Positions 1 through 9,047 of a DNA stretch of 17,451 nt are shown here, one piece after another. A program made the position numbers and the translations under genes. Each line of letters opens with the position of its first letter. Positions within the stretch are counted from its first letter, which is position 1. The notes beneath the pieces were generated by a model, which did no database searches, had not been told where the DNA came from, and saw only the letters and a program-made list of their open reading frames with translations. The DNA is from Chrysochromulina tobinii (Eukaryota; Haptophyta; Prymnesiales; Chrysochromulinaceae): positions 1 through 17,451 of the forward strand of contig JWZX01002889.1 of the NCBI GenBank assembly GCA_001275005.1. Direction: 5' to 3'.

Positions 1-52
1 AGTTACGTGCGCTAACGCGCGGTGGTTCGGTGGCTCACTGATGCAATGGGGG

Positions 53-94
53 CGGCCTAGGCCGTCTCTCCGCATTGTCACGTGTCCATATAAT
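53..94 (+). promoter_or_regulatory. Possible promoter of the filamin-repeat gene
   Basis: A perfect 12-bp palindrome (CGGCCTAGGCCG, 53-64) is followed by an E-box-like CACGTG at 79-84 and an AT-rich ATATAAT at 88-94. If that is a TATA element, transcription would begin near 115-125, just before the in-frame ATG at 144. This is inference from position and base composition only. Confidence 0.25.
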
Positions 95-143
95 GTCTAG
101 ATCGACTTTTTTCGTTTTTTGTCTCCGATGCCATGAGCGCCGC

Positions 144-3100
144 ATGCACAAAGGAGCCAAAAAACTACCTGCAACGGAAATTCTCTTTCCAAAACAACCT
201 CCAAAAAGCGAACGCTTTGCAGAGCAGGCCTGTCGCCTGAGTGTCGAGCGGGACGACCGTCCACTTTTTCGACATTCATCCAAAAGCACTCGCCCTTGCA
301 GCCACTCGCGATTGGACATGTCGTGGCTGCGCGTACCCAAGCAGGTAGTCCCTCCAGTCCTTGCAGGCCAGATTCCGAGCCAGACGGAAGCTTCAGTCGA
401 ATTTCCGAGCCATACGGAAGCTTCAGTCGAATTGCCTGCCTCGGCAAAATGGGATCCGAACCACAACCAGCCCATATTTTTATCCACCGACGACGTGCAG
501 TACCGCGTCACTGGCCCGGGGGTTTGCGAAGCCACCGTGCGTGAGCACGCCAGGTTCGTCATCGAGTCCACTTCAAAGTTTACGGGCCAGCGCGTGCCAT
601 CCAACGGCTTCGTTGTGCGCATTGACGGTGTGGCACGTGCCAACAGTAAAGTGAGCCTTCTAGAGGACCTGACGCACGAGGTCACATGGCATCCGATTCA
701 AGCGGTGTCTACCGCATTTCAGTCTTTCGCTTTGGCTGCCCGCTGCCGGGGTCGCCGTGGCTCGTGGAGGCCGTGCCGCCTTTGCCTTGCGCGCAAAAGT
801 GCTGGGTGCGTGGCGCGAAGCTCACGCGCATCGTGGCGCGCGAGATCTCCGTGTTCGAGATCGGCTTCAAGGACAAGCTCGGCACCAACGTGCACGCCGT
901 GGAGGTCGACTGTTTCGTTGAGCCTCTCACGATCGCATCGCCGCGCCGCGCGGCCCCACCATTAGCCCCGCCAACCGTTACGCCAACCGCCGTCGAAGTT
1001 GCAAAGCCGTTAGCAAAGCCGAGCGCCAGCACGATCCAGTCTAAGCCGACCCCGGGGGCGAAGGGGGGGGGCAAGGAGGTCGCCGGCCGCGGGAAGAGAG
1101 TGTCGCGGGGAGAGGAGCGCGAGACCGTCGCACCTGCTGAAGAGGACTCGGTTCCATTGCCAAAGGGGGTGGCCGGATTCGAGGGCGGATTCGTGGCCGG
1201 GGAGCGTGGGGTCGACATGGCAGCGGGTGCAGCTGTGGGTGTGGGCGTGGGCATGAATCGCAAGGGGAGCGAGACTCGGCACCGCAACATCCGAATCAAA
1301 GTGATGGGGCAGCCTTTGGCGGTGCGCGATGGGCCAAGCCCGACGCTTGCAAATAGGCTGGGAGAGTTGATGCCTGGCACGGTGGTGACGGTGGTGGAGG
1401 AGCGGGCGGGTGAGGATGGCGCCATCTATGGGCTCTTGGCGCTTGACTATCTTCAAAAGGAAGCAAATCTCAGCCTCGCATCGGGCGCCATCGCCGAAGT
1501 GGAGCACAGTGGTCATCGGACGGAGAGCGGCTCAGAGCGCGGTCTGACCTTCCGGAGCAGTGCCATCAGCGTACGTGCCGGTACGACGGTGTCGAGGCCA
1601 CAACAGACGGCACGATCTCGGGTCGAGCAACTCTCCGCTCGCCTGCGCCAGAGCAGGAGCAGTGACGGTCTCAGTAGCCGCAGCGACGTCGGTACGGAGC
1701 GCCGTCACGAGCGCGGCAGCGGCGGTGGTGGCAGCACCACGCGCCGCGACGTCAAGGATGGCGTTCAGGATGGCGGCGCCGACGCCGGCGCCGGCGTTGC
1801 GTTGAGTGGCTCTACCGTTGCGTTGGGTGGCTCGACCGCGCGCAGCGGCGCAGGCACATTCCGCGGCGGCGGCGGGATGACTCCGAGTAGTCTGATGGCA
1901 TCCCTCAGTCCGCCCCCCTTGGGCACGTACCGTGCCGGCGGTGGCACATCGGGCGACGCCTCTTCACGAAAGCTCCCTGAACCTTCGCCTGCCCCACCCT
2001 CCAACTGGGTTAGAGGCTCCGGTGCCTCAGGCACAGGCCCGGGCACAGGTCGTCAGCAGGCCGGTGGGACGCATCATAAGATCAAGCATGCGCAGCAGCT
2101 GGGACTGCCCCTCCCTGAGACCCTGCCGCCTACGTTGCAGCCTACGGCCACTACCCCGCTACACAAGGAATCTCGGGCAAACTCGTTTATGCGCACGATC
2201 CGTGGGCGACTGGCGTGGCAGGAGATCAACCAGGAGGGCAGGCAGGACAAGTCCAAAGTGGCCGCCACGTTGAGAGATAGCTGCAACGCTGCCGTGGAAG
2301 CCGATTCGTCAGCGTCGGCGTCCGTACGGCTCTGGGAACCCACGCCGGAAGGCGCAGGCGTGGGAAGCGCGTTGCAACTCCCAGAGACAGCGTGGACGAC
2401 CCTCGTCGAACCCGGCGGCGCAAAGAACGTCTCTTCGCGCCTCAAGCTCGATGTGGGGACCCGGCGTGAGCACCTCCATCATTGGGCGCTTCGGCGAGCA
2501 CACGACGCGAAGGAGAAGCGGACGGAGGACGAGGCGCGCGAGCGGACTGCTTCTGATGATCTCAGAAGGGCTTCATCTGCTGCCGCCAAGGCTCCGGAAG
2601 GTAAGGGGAATCGGATGAGCCTCGCACTCAAGATGGCCAACAAGGCGGAAAGGATGCCAAGCAGAATGCCAAGTCACGCAGCATTCTGCTCGAGTTACAG
2701 GCCGAGCTCGACCCCTTTTCATTTGCGTTTGGCGGCGTCTATCCGGGCACGCTCCACGCGCACGGAAAGGTCAGGGAAGTGCACAAGCTCTCGTACTCGG
2801 TTGGGATTGCGGGCGAGTACCTGCTGCATGTGAGGCTGCGTCACCAGGCAGCCGCGCTGCCCGGCTCACCGTTTCATCTTCGTGTCGAGCCCGGCCCACC
2901 GTTTGCGGCGAGCACGGCGCTGCCGGCGGCGACGCTGGTCGGGCACGTGGGCGAGAGGTGTGAGGTCGTGATCCGCCCGGCCGACACGATGGGCAATGCG
3001 TGCCAGACGGGCGGCGGTGGCCTCAAGTGCTCGTGCAACGACGCCAAAGTAAGCGCGACATGCGAGGACCTAGGCGATGGCTCTTACCGTGTAGGCTGGA

Positions 3101-4334
3101 CGTCGCAGCGACCGGGCGAGTATGAGGGGGCGGTGACCATCCGAGGCGAGCATGTGCTCAACTCGCCGATGCGCGTCGTCTTCCACGCAACGATACCCGT
3201 CATCGAGCATTCGGAGCTCTCGGGGCTTGGTGGCACGGATCATAATACGATGGGCAAGCAGGCGGTCGTGGGCGAGAAGTCACTCATCCGTGTGCGGCTA
3301 CGCGACCGCTTCCTCAACAACATCACCCCGTCCAAGGCCTTCCAAGAGAGCTTTGCCGTTGGAATCGCTCTCCCCGAGCGCGGCAAAGGAGGGCAGGCCA
3401 AGGGGAGCGTGGACGTAGAGTCCGGCCCCGTTCGAGGGCAAGTGGTCAGCGGAGGAGCCCAATGTCTACGAGATCGTTTTTGTGCCGACGATCACGACGA
3501 TCACCGAGGTACGAGTCTGGTGTACCCATTCGGGGCGCTCCGAGCGCTACACGATGCCTGGCTCGCCTTTTGCGATGTCCGTGAGCTTGGACTCGAAGAA
3601 TATGGTCACCGAGAAGATCGACGAGAGCGGCATTCGGCCCGGCGACTATCGTGTCGACCTTTCCGTCTTGGAGGATGCTCAGAGGAAGTGGGGCACGTGC
3701 ACCATCGACGCGTTCGCCAGCAACGCGACCAAACTGCTCTCGAAATTCTGGACCGACACCGATCTCCCCGGTGGGCTCCACAAAAGATGGAAGCTTCCTC
3801 GGCGTCGACGCACTTGCCCACCCGTGGCCAGAGGGCGAGCGAATCTGGGCGCATCCCCCCGTCGAGTTGCTCTTTGAGCTCACCCAGAAGCTCAAGAGCG
3901 CCGACCGGCTGGCCGAGACGATCGTTTGCGCGCCGCAGCACAAGTCTAAGAATTGGTACATAGAGCTGACGAGGCTGAGCGACGAGCAGCTCAAGTTCCG
4001 CAAGGGCTGCCTCGAGGGCATCGCGAAAGATGCCCCCAGTCGGATCGCTGAGTGGCCGATCACCCTGTTTCACATACCCTCCAAGCCGCCCTCCACGAAT
4101 GCTTGGAGGCTCTCCCTTGGGCTCTCCACCACTGCTGCTGACATGAAGCTCGCCATGCCGCCCACCAGGCAATCGCCCGTCAAGCAGCTGCCGAGTGGAA
4201 TGGCCCTGGAGACGAAGGGGCGGCCGACTGCGGACGAGAGCGAGATCGAGGAGCCCTCACGCACCCCGCCTTCCCCTCGGAAGGGAAGCGTGGCGAGGCA
4301 TGTGGCGCTCTTCGAGAACGATCTCGCGGCGTGA
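144..4334 (+). CDS. Mosaic filamin-repeat protein with SH3-like insert and retroelement Dam-like C-terminus
   Basis: No single frame spans this gene; the reading moves through four frame breaks (about 693-698, 2649-2651, 3426-3429, 3773-3775), and each is mended by a one-base change. Domain order: filamin Ig-like repeat 1 at about 495-795 (VTGPGV, then GVYRISVFRFG and GSP); first half of repeat 2 at 800-925; a low-complexity Ser/Gly/Arg-rich region with an SH3-like segment at 1286-1450 (IRIKVMGQPLAVRDGP, then VTVVEERAGEDG); second half of repeat 2 at about 2720-2893 (GEYLLHVRL, PGSPFHLRVEP); repeat 3 at about 2908-3183; repeat 4 at about 3195-3590, ending MPGSPFAMSV; then a Dam-like domain at 3644-4030. 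Filamin repeats usually crosslink actin or act as scaffolds. The start is uncertain: in-frame ATGs lie at 93, 144 and 318, and 144 is chosen because it follows the AT-rich box. TGA is at 4332-4334. It could be a functional gene with sequence errors, or a decaying one. Confidence 0.6.
373..432 (+). repeat. Two 30-bp tandem units inside the filamin gene
   Basis: Units 373-402 and 403-432 are almost identical and encode PSQTEASVEF and PSHTEASVEL. The period is a multiple of three, so the frame is kept. The near identity suggests a recent slippage duplication in the unconserved N-terminal region ahead of the first filamin repeat. Confidence 0.85.
1063..1071 (+). repeat. Nine-base G homopolymer in coding sequence
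   Basis: A run of nine G lies within the low-complexity insert of the filamin-repeat gene. The frame is open on both sides at this length, but the run is a likely place for length errors or real slippage. Confidence 0.9.
3644..4030 (+). other. Dam-like domain of retroelement type, fused to filamin repeats
   Basis: Across the break at 3773-3775 the protein reads DYRVDLSVLEDAQRKWG, TIDAFASNATKLLSKFWT, then FLGVDALAHPWPEGE, IWAHPPVELLFEL and later APQHKSKNWYIEL. This order (wG..tvDlFAs..N..l..Fwt, vDAf..dW, w..PP..Ll, vaP.w.s..Ww..L) is the pattern I associate with the Dam-like segment after the RNase H of DIRS/Ngaro-type retroelements. The PP motif is preceded by His where N-6 adenine methylases use Asn or Asp, so methylation activity is doubtful. 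No reverse transcriptase or tyrosine recombinase is seen next to it, so this is a captured fragment or an exapted domain, not a whole element. Confidence 0.55.
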
Positions 4335-5050
4335 GCTCAGCCATGAGATCCTCAGATGTGCCTCAGATGGGCCTCGCTTGCGCGCGGGTCAGGCTAGTGA
4401 CTACGGCCGCCTCGTGCGTTTCGAGGGGGATGCGACTATCGGCCGTGCGTGAGCTCAGAGCTGTATTCGCAGCCCAAACCATCTTGATGTTATTGTGAAG
4501 GACATCAGATGATGCATGTCTTTCCGAGCGCTCAGAGCGCATACACGCGCGCATACACGCACCCGCAACAAATACTCACCCAGCGATCCTCGCGTAAATA
4601 GGTGAACGCACCACCCGTGCGTATACACACCCGGGCGTGCGGCGTAAACCCGCATGAGTACCGTCGCGCACCCGGCCACCGCCGCGACCGTTAACTGCCC
4701 GCTTTGCGTCCAACTCCAAGCGCAAAGCCCGCAAACGCGGTGTGCGGTGCTGGCGGTGCATATCGACGCGCACCTGTACCCGCCTTTACGTCACCCGAGG
4801 ACGCTGCGTTATTCGCCGGGAACCGAGGACGAACGTCATGAAGACCGATCGTTCCGTTATTAATACCAGGGACGAGGGAAGCAACGAAACGCAGTATGCG
4901 AGTGCAAACCCGTGACGGTGAGTTCAAACGGCCTAAAGCGTACGATTGCGCGTTTAAACGCGCGACGTACTCCGCGCAGGCTGCACACACACTCGACCCA
5001 CTGAAAAATCTAGTCACAATCCACCCCAATCCAATTGACATCTTCGCCGC
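4335..5050. other. Intergenic region between convergent genes
   Basis: About 716 bp lie between two convergent 3' ends. Only short unsupported reading frames are present. It holds a purine-pyrimidine alternating stretch near 4547-4565, a repeated GCGTGAGCTCAG at the end of the upstream gene and again near 4445, and a perfect 16-bp palindrome at 4948-4963. No RNA gene was recognised. Confidence 0.6.
4948..4963. repeat. Perfect 16-bp palindrome
   Basis: GCGCGTTTAAACGCGC is fully self-complementary and lies about 90 bp past the stop codon of the prolyl hydroxylase gene. About one such palindrome is expected by chance in several windows of this size, so a function is not shown. It could be a 3' hairpin or a protein-binding site. 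Confidence 0.7.
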
Positions 5051-6571
5051 TCACATTCCAAGAAGGCCCTTGAGCCCGCCACCGTTGCCCCCTGTGTACG
5101 AGCGGATCCAGCAATTGATGGCATACTTGACCCCTGCGGAGGGAGGCGTGCCCGAGTGCTCGGTGCGCTCGTCATCCATGCCGTTGTCGAGGACATCGTT
5201 GAAGACGAGGGCCATGTGTTTTTCGGGGCGAACAGCCAGCCCCATGCGCGGAAAGGTCGTGTCCCCTCCAGCACCCTCGTCCATATCGTTCAGGTAGATG
5301 AGGAAGGTGATGTGGCGACGCGGCTTCTGAGGGAAGTCGCACAGGTCGAACAGGTCGTGATGAGCCTCGTACTTTTGGCCTGGGTGATAGCGCACCACCT
5401 GCAAGGGCTCGAGCAGATGGTCCTCATAGCCCGAGAAGGCCGAGATGCGCGCGCGGATGCGCTTGACGGCCCAGTTGGTGCCGGTACCGAGCATCCCTCC
5501 CATTAGGGTGGCCGTGTACGAGGTGCGACGGTCCGTGGCGACCGAGCGCACCGGAGAGCGCGCGAAGAGCGGCTCGGCAATCCGCAGGATCTCCGCCGCC
5601 TCCTCCGCTGTGAGGAACTCGCGCAGAAGCCTCACCCGCGGCGAGGCGAGCACCTGCACTACGCTCACCGTGTGCTCGGTGTGGGGGGGCAGACTCACAT
5701 TGCGGGGCCCCGTCCACGGCACGCGCGGCGTCTGCTGCGCCACGTCGATTGGGCACGTGAGCTGGTCCTCGGTGCTCCCTCGCTGGCGCGCCGACGGCAC
5801 GCGACGTGGTCCCACGCGTTGCCAAGGCAGCGTGCGCGGCGTGGCGCACTGCGTGGGAAGATGTAGTTTGTACTGATTATGGCCCGACCATCCGGGCATC
5901 CAACAGCGCTCCTGCGCGCGGCTGAGTCGTGGCGGCACGTCGTAGAGCCTTGACAAGCGTGCGCGCATTTCGGGCCGCTGCGCCGAGAGCACCGCGTCCA
6001 CGTCGTGCGCCGCGCAAGTGCTCAGGCAATCAACGGCCATGTCGACAGGCTGCGTGCGGCATTCACCCTTGGCTGCGCGCGAGACGCAGTCGGTGCGCTT
6101 GTCCTTGGCCTCGCAGCGCAGCGCCTTGTCGCAGATGCCGATGCTCCACCCGCTGTACGAGCTGCTCGCGCAACGCTGCTGCACGGTACAGCTCGTGTTG
6201 CACGTCTTGCCCATCATCTCCGGCTCACGCACACACCGGCCCAGGAGGGACCACTCAACGCAGAGCGCGTCGCGATCGATTTTGAGGCCGTGCTCCTTCT
6301 CCCACGCATTGCACTCCTCAGCGCACGTCGCCAGCATAAACGCCGGGTTCCTCGAGCACTCGCCCATGCGCGCATAGCCGATGCATTCCTTCTTGATCTG
6401 CGACAGATACCCCTGGGCATTGGAGCACGCGATCGCGCAGTTGAGCTCCATGAATTCCGGGTTGTTGGTGCATTCGCCGGTCGAAGCCCAGTGCTCGCAG
6501 TTCTCGTCCAGGTCTTTGGTGGGTGTGGCGGCCGTGGCGGCCGCGACGAGGACTGCCACGATTGTTGCCAT
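5051..6571 (-). CDS. Secreted prolyl 4-hydroxylase with four ShKT domains
   Basis: A 506-residue uninterrupted frame. Residues 1-15 form a signal peptide (MATIVAVLVAAATAA), so the protein enters the ER. Four six-cysteine ShKT modules follow at about 24-55, 63-88, 104-134 and 162-187. The C-terminal part from about 308 is a 2-oxoglutarate/Fe(II) dioxygenase of the prolyl 4-hydroxylase alpha family: Y401 with H404 and D406 (YEAHHD) as iron ligands, then FLIYLND and GGDTTFP, the distal iron ligand H472 (TEHSG), and K482 (GVKYAINCWI) to bind 2-oxoglutarate. All catalytic residues are present, so it should hydroxylate proline in secretory or cell-wall-type proteins. Known algal, plant and animal P4Hs often carry one C-terminal ShKT domain; four at the N-terminus is less usual. 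The ATG lies directly before the signal peptide. No intron or frameshift is seen. Confidence 0.93.
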   Translation of the reverse strand: MATIVAVLVAAATAATPTKDLDENCEHWASTGECTNNPEFMELNCAIACSNAQGYLSQIKKECIGYARMGECSRNPAFMLATCAEECNAWEKEHGLKIDRDALCVEWSLLGRCVREPEMMGKTCNTSCTVQQRCASSSYSGWSIGICDKALRCEAKDKRTDCVSRAAKGECRTQPVDMAVDCLSTCAAHDVDAVLSAQRPEMRARLSRLYDVPPRLSRAQERCWMPGWSGHNQYKLHLPTQCATPRTLPWQRVGPRRVPSARQRGSTEDQLTCPIDVAQQTPRVPWTGPRNVSLPPHTEHTVSVVQVLASPRVRLLREFLTAEEAAEILRIAEPLFARSPVRSVATDRRTSYTATLMGGMLGTGTNWAVKRIRARISAFSGYEDHLLEPLQVVRYHPGQKYEAHHDLFDLCDFPQKPRRHITFLIYLNDMDEGAGGDTTFPRMGLAVRPEKHMALVFNDVLDNGMDDERTEHSGTPPSAGVKYAINCWIRSYTGGNGGGLKGLLGM

Positions 6572-6781
6572 CGAAAGTGCGAGTGTGAATGAATTTCACC
6601 GCGTCTCGCGAGGCACGTCAAGAAACGCATGGTGTCGGTGCAACGGCACTACACTTGGATGGCGGTGGAGACGTCATGGGATGCCGCGACGAGGTGCGTG
6701 AGGTACTTGTAGCTTCGGGGGGACGCGCGGGTTGCCTTACCGCGTGTCGTCGGTGGCGCGGGTGGCCGGCGAGCGGCGGCA

Positions 6782-6822
6782 CCAATTGGGCGGCACGCAC
6801 CTCCAATTGCATGTCCAATTGG
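6782..6822. promoter_or_regulatory. Cluster of three CCAATTG boxes
   Basis: CCAATTGG at 6782-6789, CCAATTG at 6803-6809 and CCAATTGG at 6815-6822. The palindromic copies show CCAAT on both strands. They lie about 210-250 bp before the ATG of the prolyl hydroxylase gene, where NF-Y-type CCAAT elements are usually found. Binding is inferred. Confidence 0.4.
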
Positions 6823-7063
6823 CGGACACAGTCTGAGGCACCCGCAAACCGCGGCGGATTCACAGAATAATTGTGTCTTCGTACAGTAATTTTACGTACA
6901 GTTCTGGTTTTAGACGCGTTCCACACCCTTTGAGGATTGCGGGCTGCTGGTGGATTCTGCCTTGGCCTTTGGTCCATTCAAAGTTAAGGCTTTAACGCGG
7001 TTATACTGAGGGAAGGGGAAGGGGGGAGAGGCCTGCTGAGACGGAACGGGCCCACGCGCATCG

Positions 7064-7077
7064 CCCACGCGCGTGGG
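7064..7077. repeat. 14-bp palindrome in intergenic DNA
   Basis: CCCACGCGCGTGGG is fully self-complementary, and a partial direct copy (CCCACGCGC) lies just before it at 7051-7059. Its role is unknown. Confidence 0.6.
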
Positions 7078-7429
7078 GGTCCCCGTAACGACTCTAACGA
7101 AACGCCCAGGGCAACTCGGTCAACTTTCCATCTGTGGAAGTGACGAATTGCTCGGGGCCTCCCAAATCTAGCTCGAGACGTTCGACCTGCTCGACAGATC
7201 TTTGGCCTTTCAGCAGCCGCTCCCCCGCTCTGTGCTCTCCTCACCCTTCGCCGCACCTGTGTTGCATGATAGGGGGTACGGGTACATATCATGCTGTGAT
7301 AGATTGTAACCGGGCATGACAGGCGTCCGCCACGGTCCACACGCCAGCCAGGCGAGGTGGTTGCACGGTTCGTACCGTGTCCGTGGGGACTGAAGGTCCT
7401 GCCCGGGGTCGCGGGTGGTGGGACGCCCT

Positions 7430-7480
7430 GCTCGGGTTTCGTCAGTCCCGTCAAACGGGCTAACGAAACCGCGAACGAGC
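7430..7480. repeat. Long hairpin, copy 1 of a tandem pair
   Basis: Nested arms: GCTCG 7430-7434 pairs with CGAGC 7476-7480, GGTTTCGT 7435-7442 with ACGAAACC 7463-7470, and CCCGT 7447-7451 with ACGGG 7455-7459 around a CAA loop. The pairing is perfect within each arm. It lies between two minus-strand genes and could be a structured RNA, a 3' end hairpin or the remains of a small mobile element. Confidence 0.7.
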
Positions 7481-7504
7481 GGGCGCGCGTAAGGCGCGCG
7501 CCGA

Positions 7505-7563
7505 GCTCGGGTTCCGTCGCGTTCGTCAAGCGATTGATGAAACTGACGAAACCGCGGACGAGC
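7505..7563. repeat. Long hairpin, copy 2 of a tandem pair
   Basis: It shares its outer arms with copy 1: GCTCG 7505-7509 with CGAGC 7559-7563, and GGTTCCGTC 7510-7518 with GACGAAACC 7545-7553 (one mismatch). The inner arms differ: TTCGTCAA 7522-7529 pairs with TTGATGAA 7534-7541 (one G-T pair) around a GCGA loop, which is a GNRA-type tetraloop if transcribed. Conserved outer arms with a changed inner stem that still pairs suggest structure is kept. Confidence 0.7.
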
Positions 7564-7639
7564 GGCGCCAGGTACGCCATAGCCTTACCGGCAACGGCAA
7601 ACCCCCCACCACCTCTCAAAGGAGGTTATTTAGACCAAA

Positions 7640-8710
7640 CTATACGATACCAACATCCCCGACCGCGATAACGGCCGCAGGACTTGAGTAAATGATGGTG
7701 GCGGCGATGACGAGGGCAGAACCGCAGAAAAAAGCGAGCCCGGGCTCGAAGCCAAACGCTGGGATGAAGGTCGACACAACGCTCGAGAGGATGATCGAGA
7801 GTGAGGTCGCGAAGCCCTTGAGCAGATTGTCCGCATACTTCATAATGAGCCCTACGAGCAGTCCGCCGGCGGAGACTTGTAAGACGACCGAGGCGGTGAG
7901 CCACGTGTAGCCCTGGAAGAAGCCGCGCTCGGCCACCGCGGCGCCGTCGAGCAGCGCCACCGAGCCGAGCCCAAGGGCGAGCGACACCACGCCGAGCTGG
8001 ATGTTGCGCACCCAGATGGGCACGTCCGCAGTCTGCTTGATGATGCGCTCGAGCCAAACTCCCGCGAGGCCGGAGAGGAAGCACGCGCCGAAGACGGCGG
8101 CCATGCCGAGAACCGGAGACTGCCCCAACTTCGCCGGCGCGCCGCTGCTGCCCGCGGGCGCCTGCACCATGACCACCCCCACGAAGAGCAACCCAAGTGC
8201 AGCCCACCGGCGGTTCGAGATGTGGCGCTTGAGCATCGTGACGGTGAAGAAGGCGGTGGTGAGCAGCTTGAGCTGGTAGGCCACCTGGCAGGTGGCCGCG
8301 TCCAGGTGCGTCGTCGCCACGTACAGCAGGTTGTTCTGCACGAGGTAGATGAAGGCGGGCACGCCGACGAGCAGGGTGTCTTTCCACGCGACAAAGACGG
8401 CGCGCCACACGAAGCCGACGGCGGGCGTGCCCATTTGGGAGAACAGCACCGCAAACGAGAGCACGATCTTGACGACCTCGGCGCTCACGACGGCGGTGGT
8501 TGAGAGGTACTTGGGTTGCGATGGCATCTTTGAGTAGCGCATCGATAGCATCTGGCACGCATTCTGCACGGCGAGCGTGCACAGCACCGCCTGCTTGATC
8601 GTCATAGGGTTTATGATTCGTGGCTTGCGAATCTTTGGGCTATTCGCGCCGTTGCTCGTCGTGGCCGTCGCCTGGCTCACACTGAGGCAGACTGTCAGCA
8701 GAAGTCGCAT
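7640..8710 (-). CDS. SLC35-type UDP-sugar transporter
   Basis: A 356-residue membrane protein, the usual length of the SLC35A (UDP-galactose, UDP-GlcNAc, CMP-sialic acid) group. Hydrophobic helices, about ten in all, run through most of the chain after a short polar lead. Family landmarks are QNNLLYVA, LDAATCQVAYQLKLLTTAFF, the VQAP end of a helix, GLAGVWLERIIKQ, WVRNIQL, and a C-terminal block with SVVSTFIPAFGF and ATIIYS. It should exchange a nucleotide sugar from the cytosol for the matching nucleotide monophosphate in the Golgi or ER. The frame is open 34 codons further up to 8812, but the ATG at 8708-8710 (MRLLLTVCLSVSQA) is preferred because homology-like sequence starts after it and the earlier residues look like random Arg-rich translation. 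Which sugar is carried cannot be told from sequence. Confidence 0.92.
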   Translation of the reverse strand: MRLLLTVCLSVSQATATTSNGANSPKIRKPRIINPMTIKQAVLCTLAVQNACQMLSMRYSKMPSQPKYLSTTAVVSAEVVKIVLSFAVLFSQMGTPAVGFVWRAVFVAWKDTLLVGVPAFIYLVQNNLLYVATTHLDAATCQVAYQLKLLTTAFFTVTMLKRHISNRRWAALGLLFVGVVMVQAPAGSSGAPAKLGQSPVLGMAAVFGACFLSGLAGVWLERIIKQTADVPIWVRNIQLGVVSLALGLGSVALLDGAAVAERGFFQGYTWLTASVVLQVSAGGLLVGLIMKYADNLLKGFATSLSIILSSVVSTFIPAFGFEPGLAFFCGSALVIAATIIYSSPAAVIAVGDVGIV

Positions 8711-9047
8711 GCACGGCCGCACTCCGGCCGTGAATTCACACCAACGCCGGCGTTCACACACGCGGCGGAGACAGACATCATTTTCACCACGCAGCACGAC
8801 TCCACGTCGCACCTCGGGTCACCGCGAGACTCACTCACTTCGACGGCACACACATATGACATATCAACCTAAACCCGGCGCCCGCCCTACCCATACCCAG
8901 CGCGGCAGCACCGACAGCACACTCGCCGCACATGGAAATCAGATAATCACGTGGCACATGCTTAGCGCGGTCAACACGCATCATCTCAGGGTATGGCCCA
9001 TCATCATCATCATCATCATCTCACACCCACGCGCCTCGGCACCGCCG
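8711..9047. other. Short intergenic region, promoter of the sugar transporter
   Basis: This separates two genes on the minus strand. It contains a CACGTG box at 8948-8953, about 240 bp before the transporter ATG, and a CAT triplet repeat at 8999-9019. The codons downstream of 8711 on the minus strand are likely 5' leader. Confidence 0.5.
8999..9019. repeat. CAT triplet microsatellite
   Basis: Seven uninterrupted CAT units, 28 bp past the 3' end of the Q-rich gene. It would be length-variable between strains. Confidence 0.95.

Larger units (their letters stand above)
6572..7639. other. Intergenic region upstream of the prolyl hydroxylase gene
   Basis: About 1.07 kb without a convincing gene. 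It contains three CCAATTG boxes (6782-6822), a G-rich run near 7008-7030, a 14-bp palindrome at 7064-7077 preceded by a direct CCCACGCGC copy, a 6-bp-stem hairpin at 7364-7379, and two long related hairpins at 7430-7480 and 7505-7563. A reading frame on the minus strand covers 6984-7619 but has no recognisable domain, and its sequence is explained by the repeats and GC richness. Confidence 0.6.

Noticed and set aside
2601-2664. Possible intron with a consensus donor AAG|GTAAGG and acceptor CCAAGCAG
   Set aside because: Splicing these sites gives the wrong frame for the filamin sequence that follows. The only AG giving the right frame makes a 32-bp intron, which is too short. A one-base indel in AAA at 2649-2651 is simpler.
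4896-5297. Plus-strand frame of 133 codons overlapping the hydroxylase gene end
   Set aside because: It is mostly antisense to the conserved catalytic domain and has no domain of its own.
7007-7032. Possible G-quadruplex in a G-rich run
   Set aside because: There are only three separate runs of three or more G, so a stable three-layer quadruplex would need the longest run to be divided.
6984-7619. 211-codon open frame on the minus strand
   Set aside because: It contains the two hairpins and other repeats, has no domain, and is expected by chance in GC-rich DNA.
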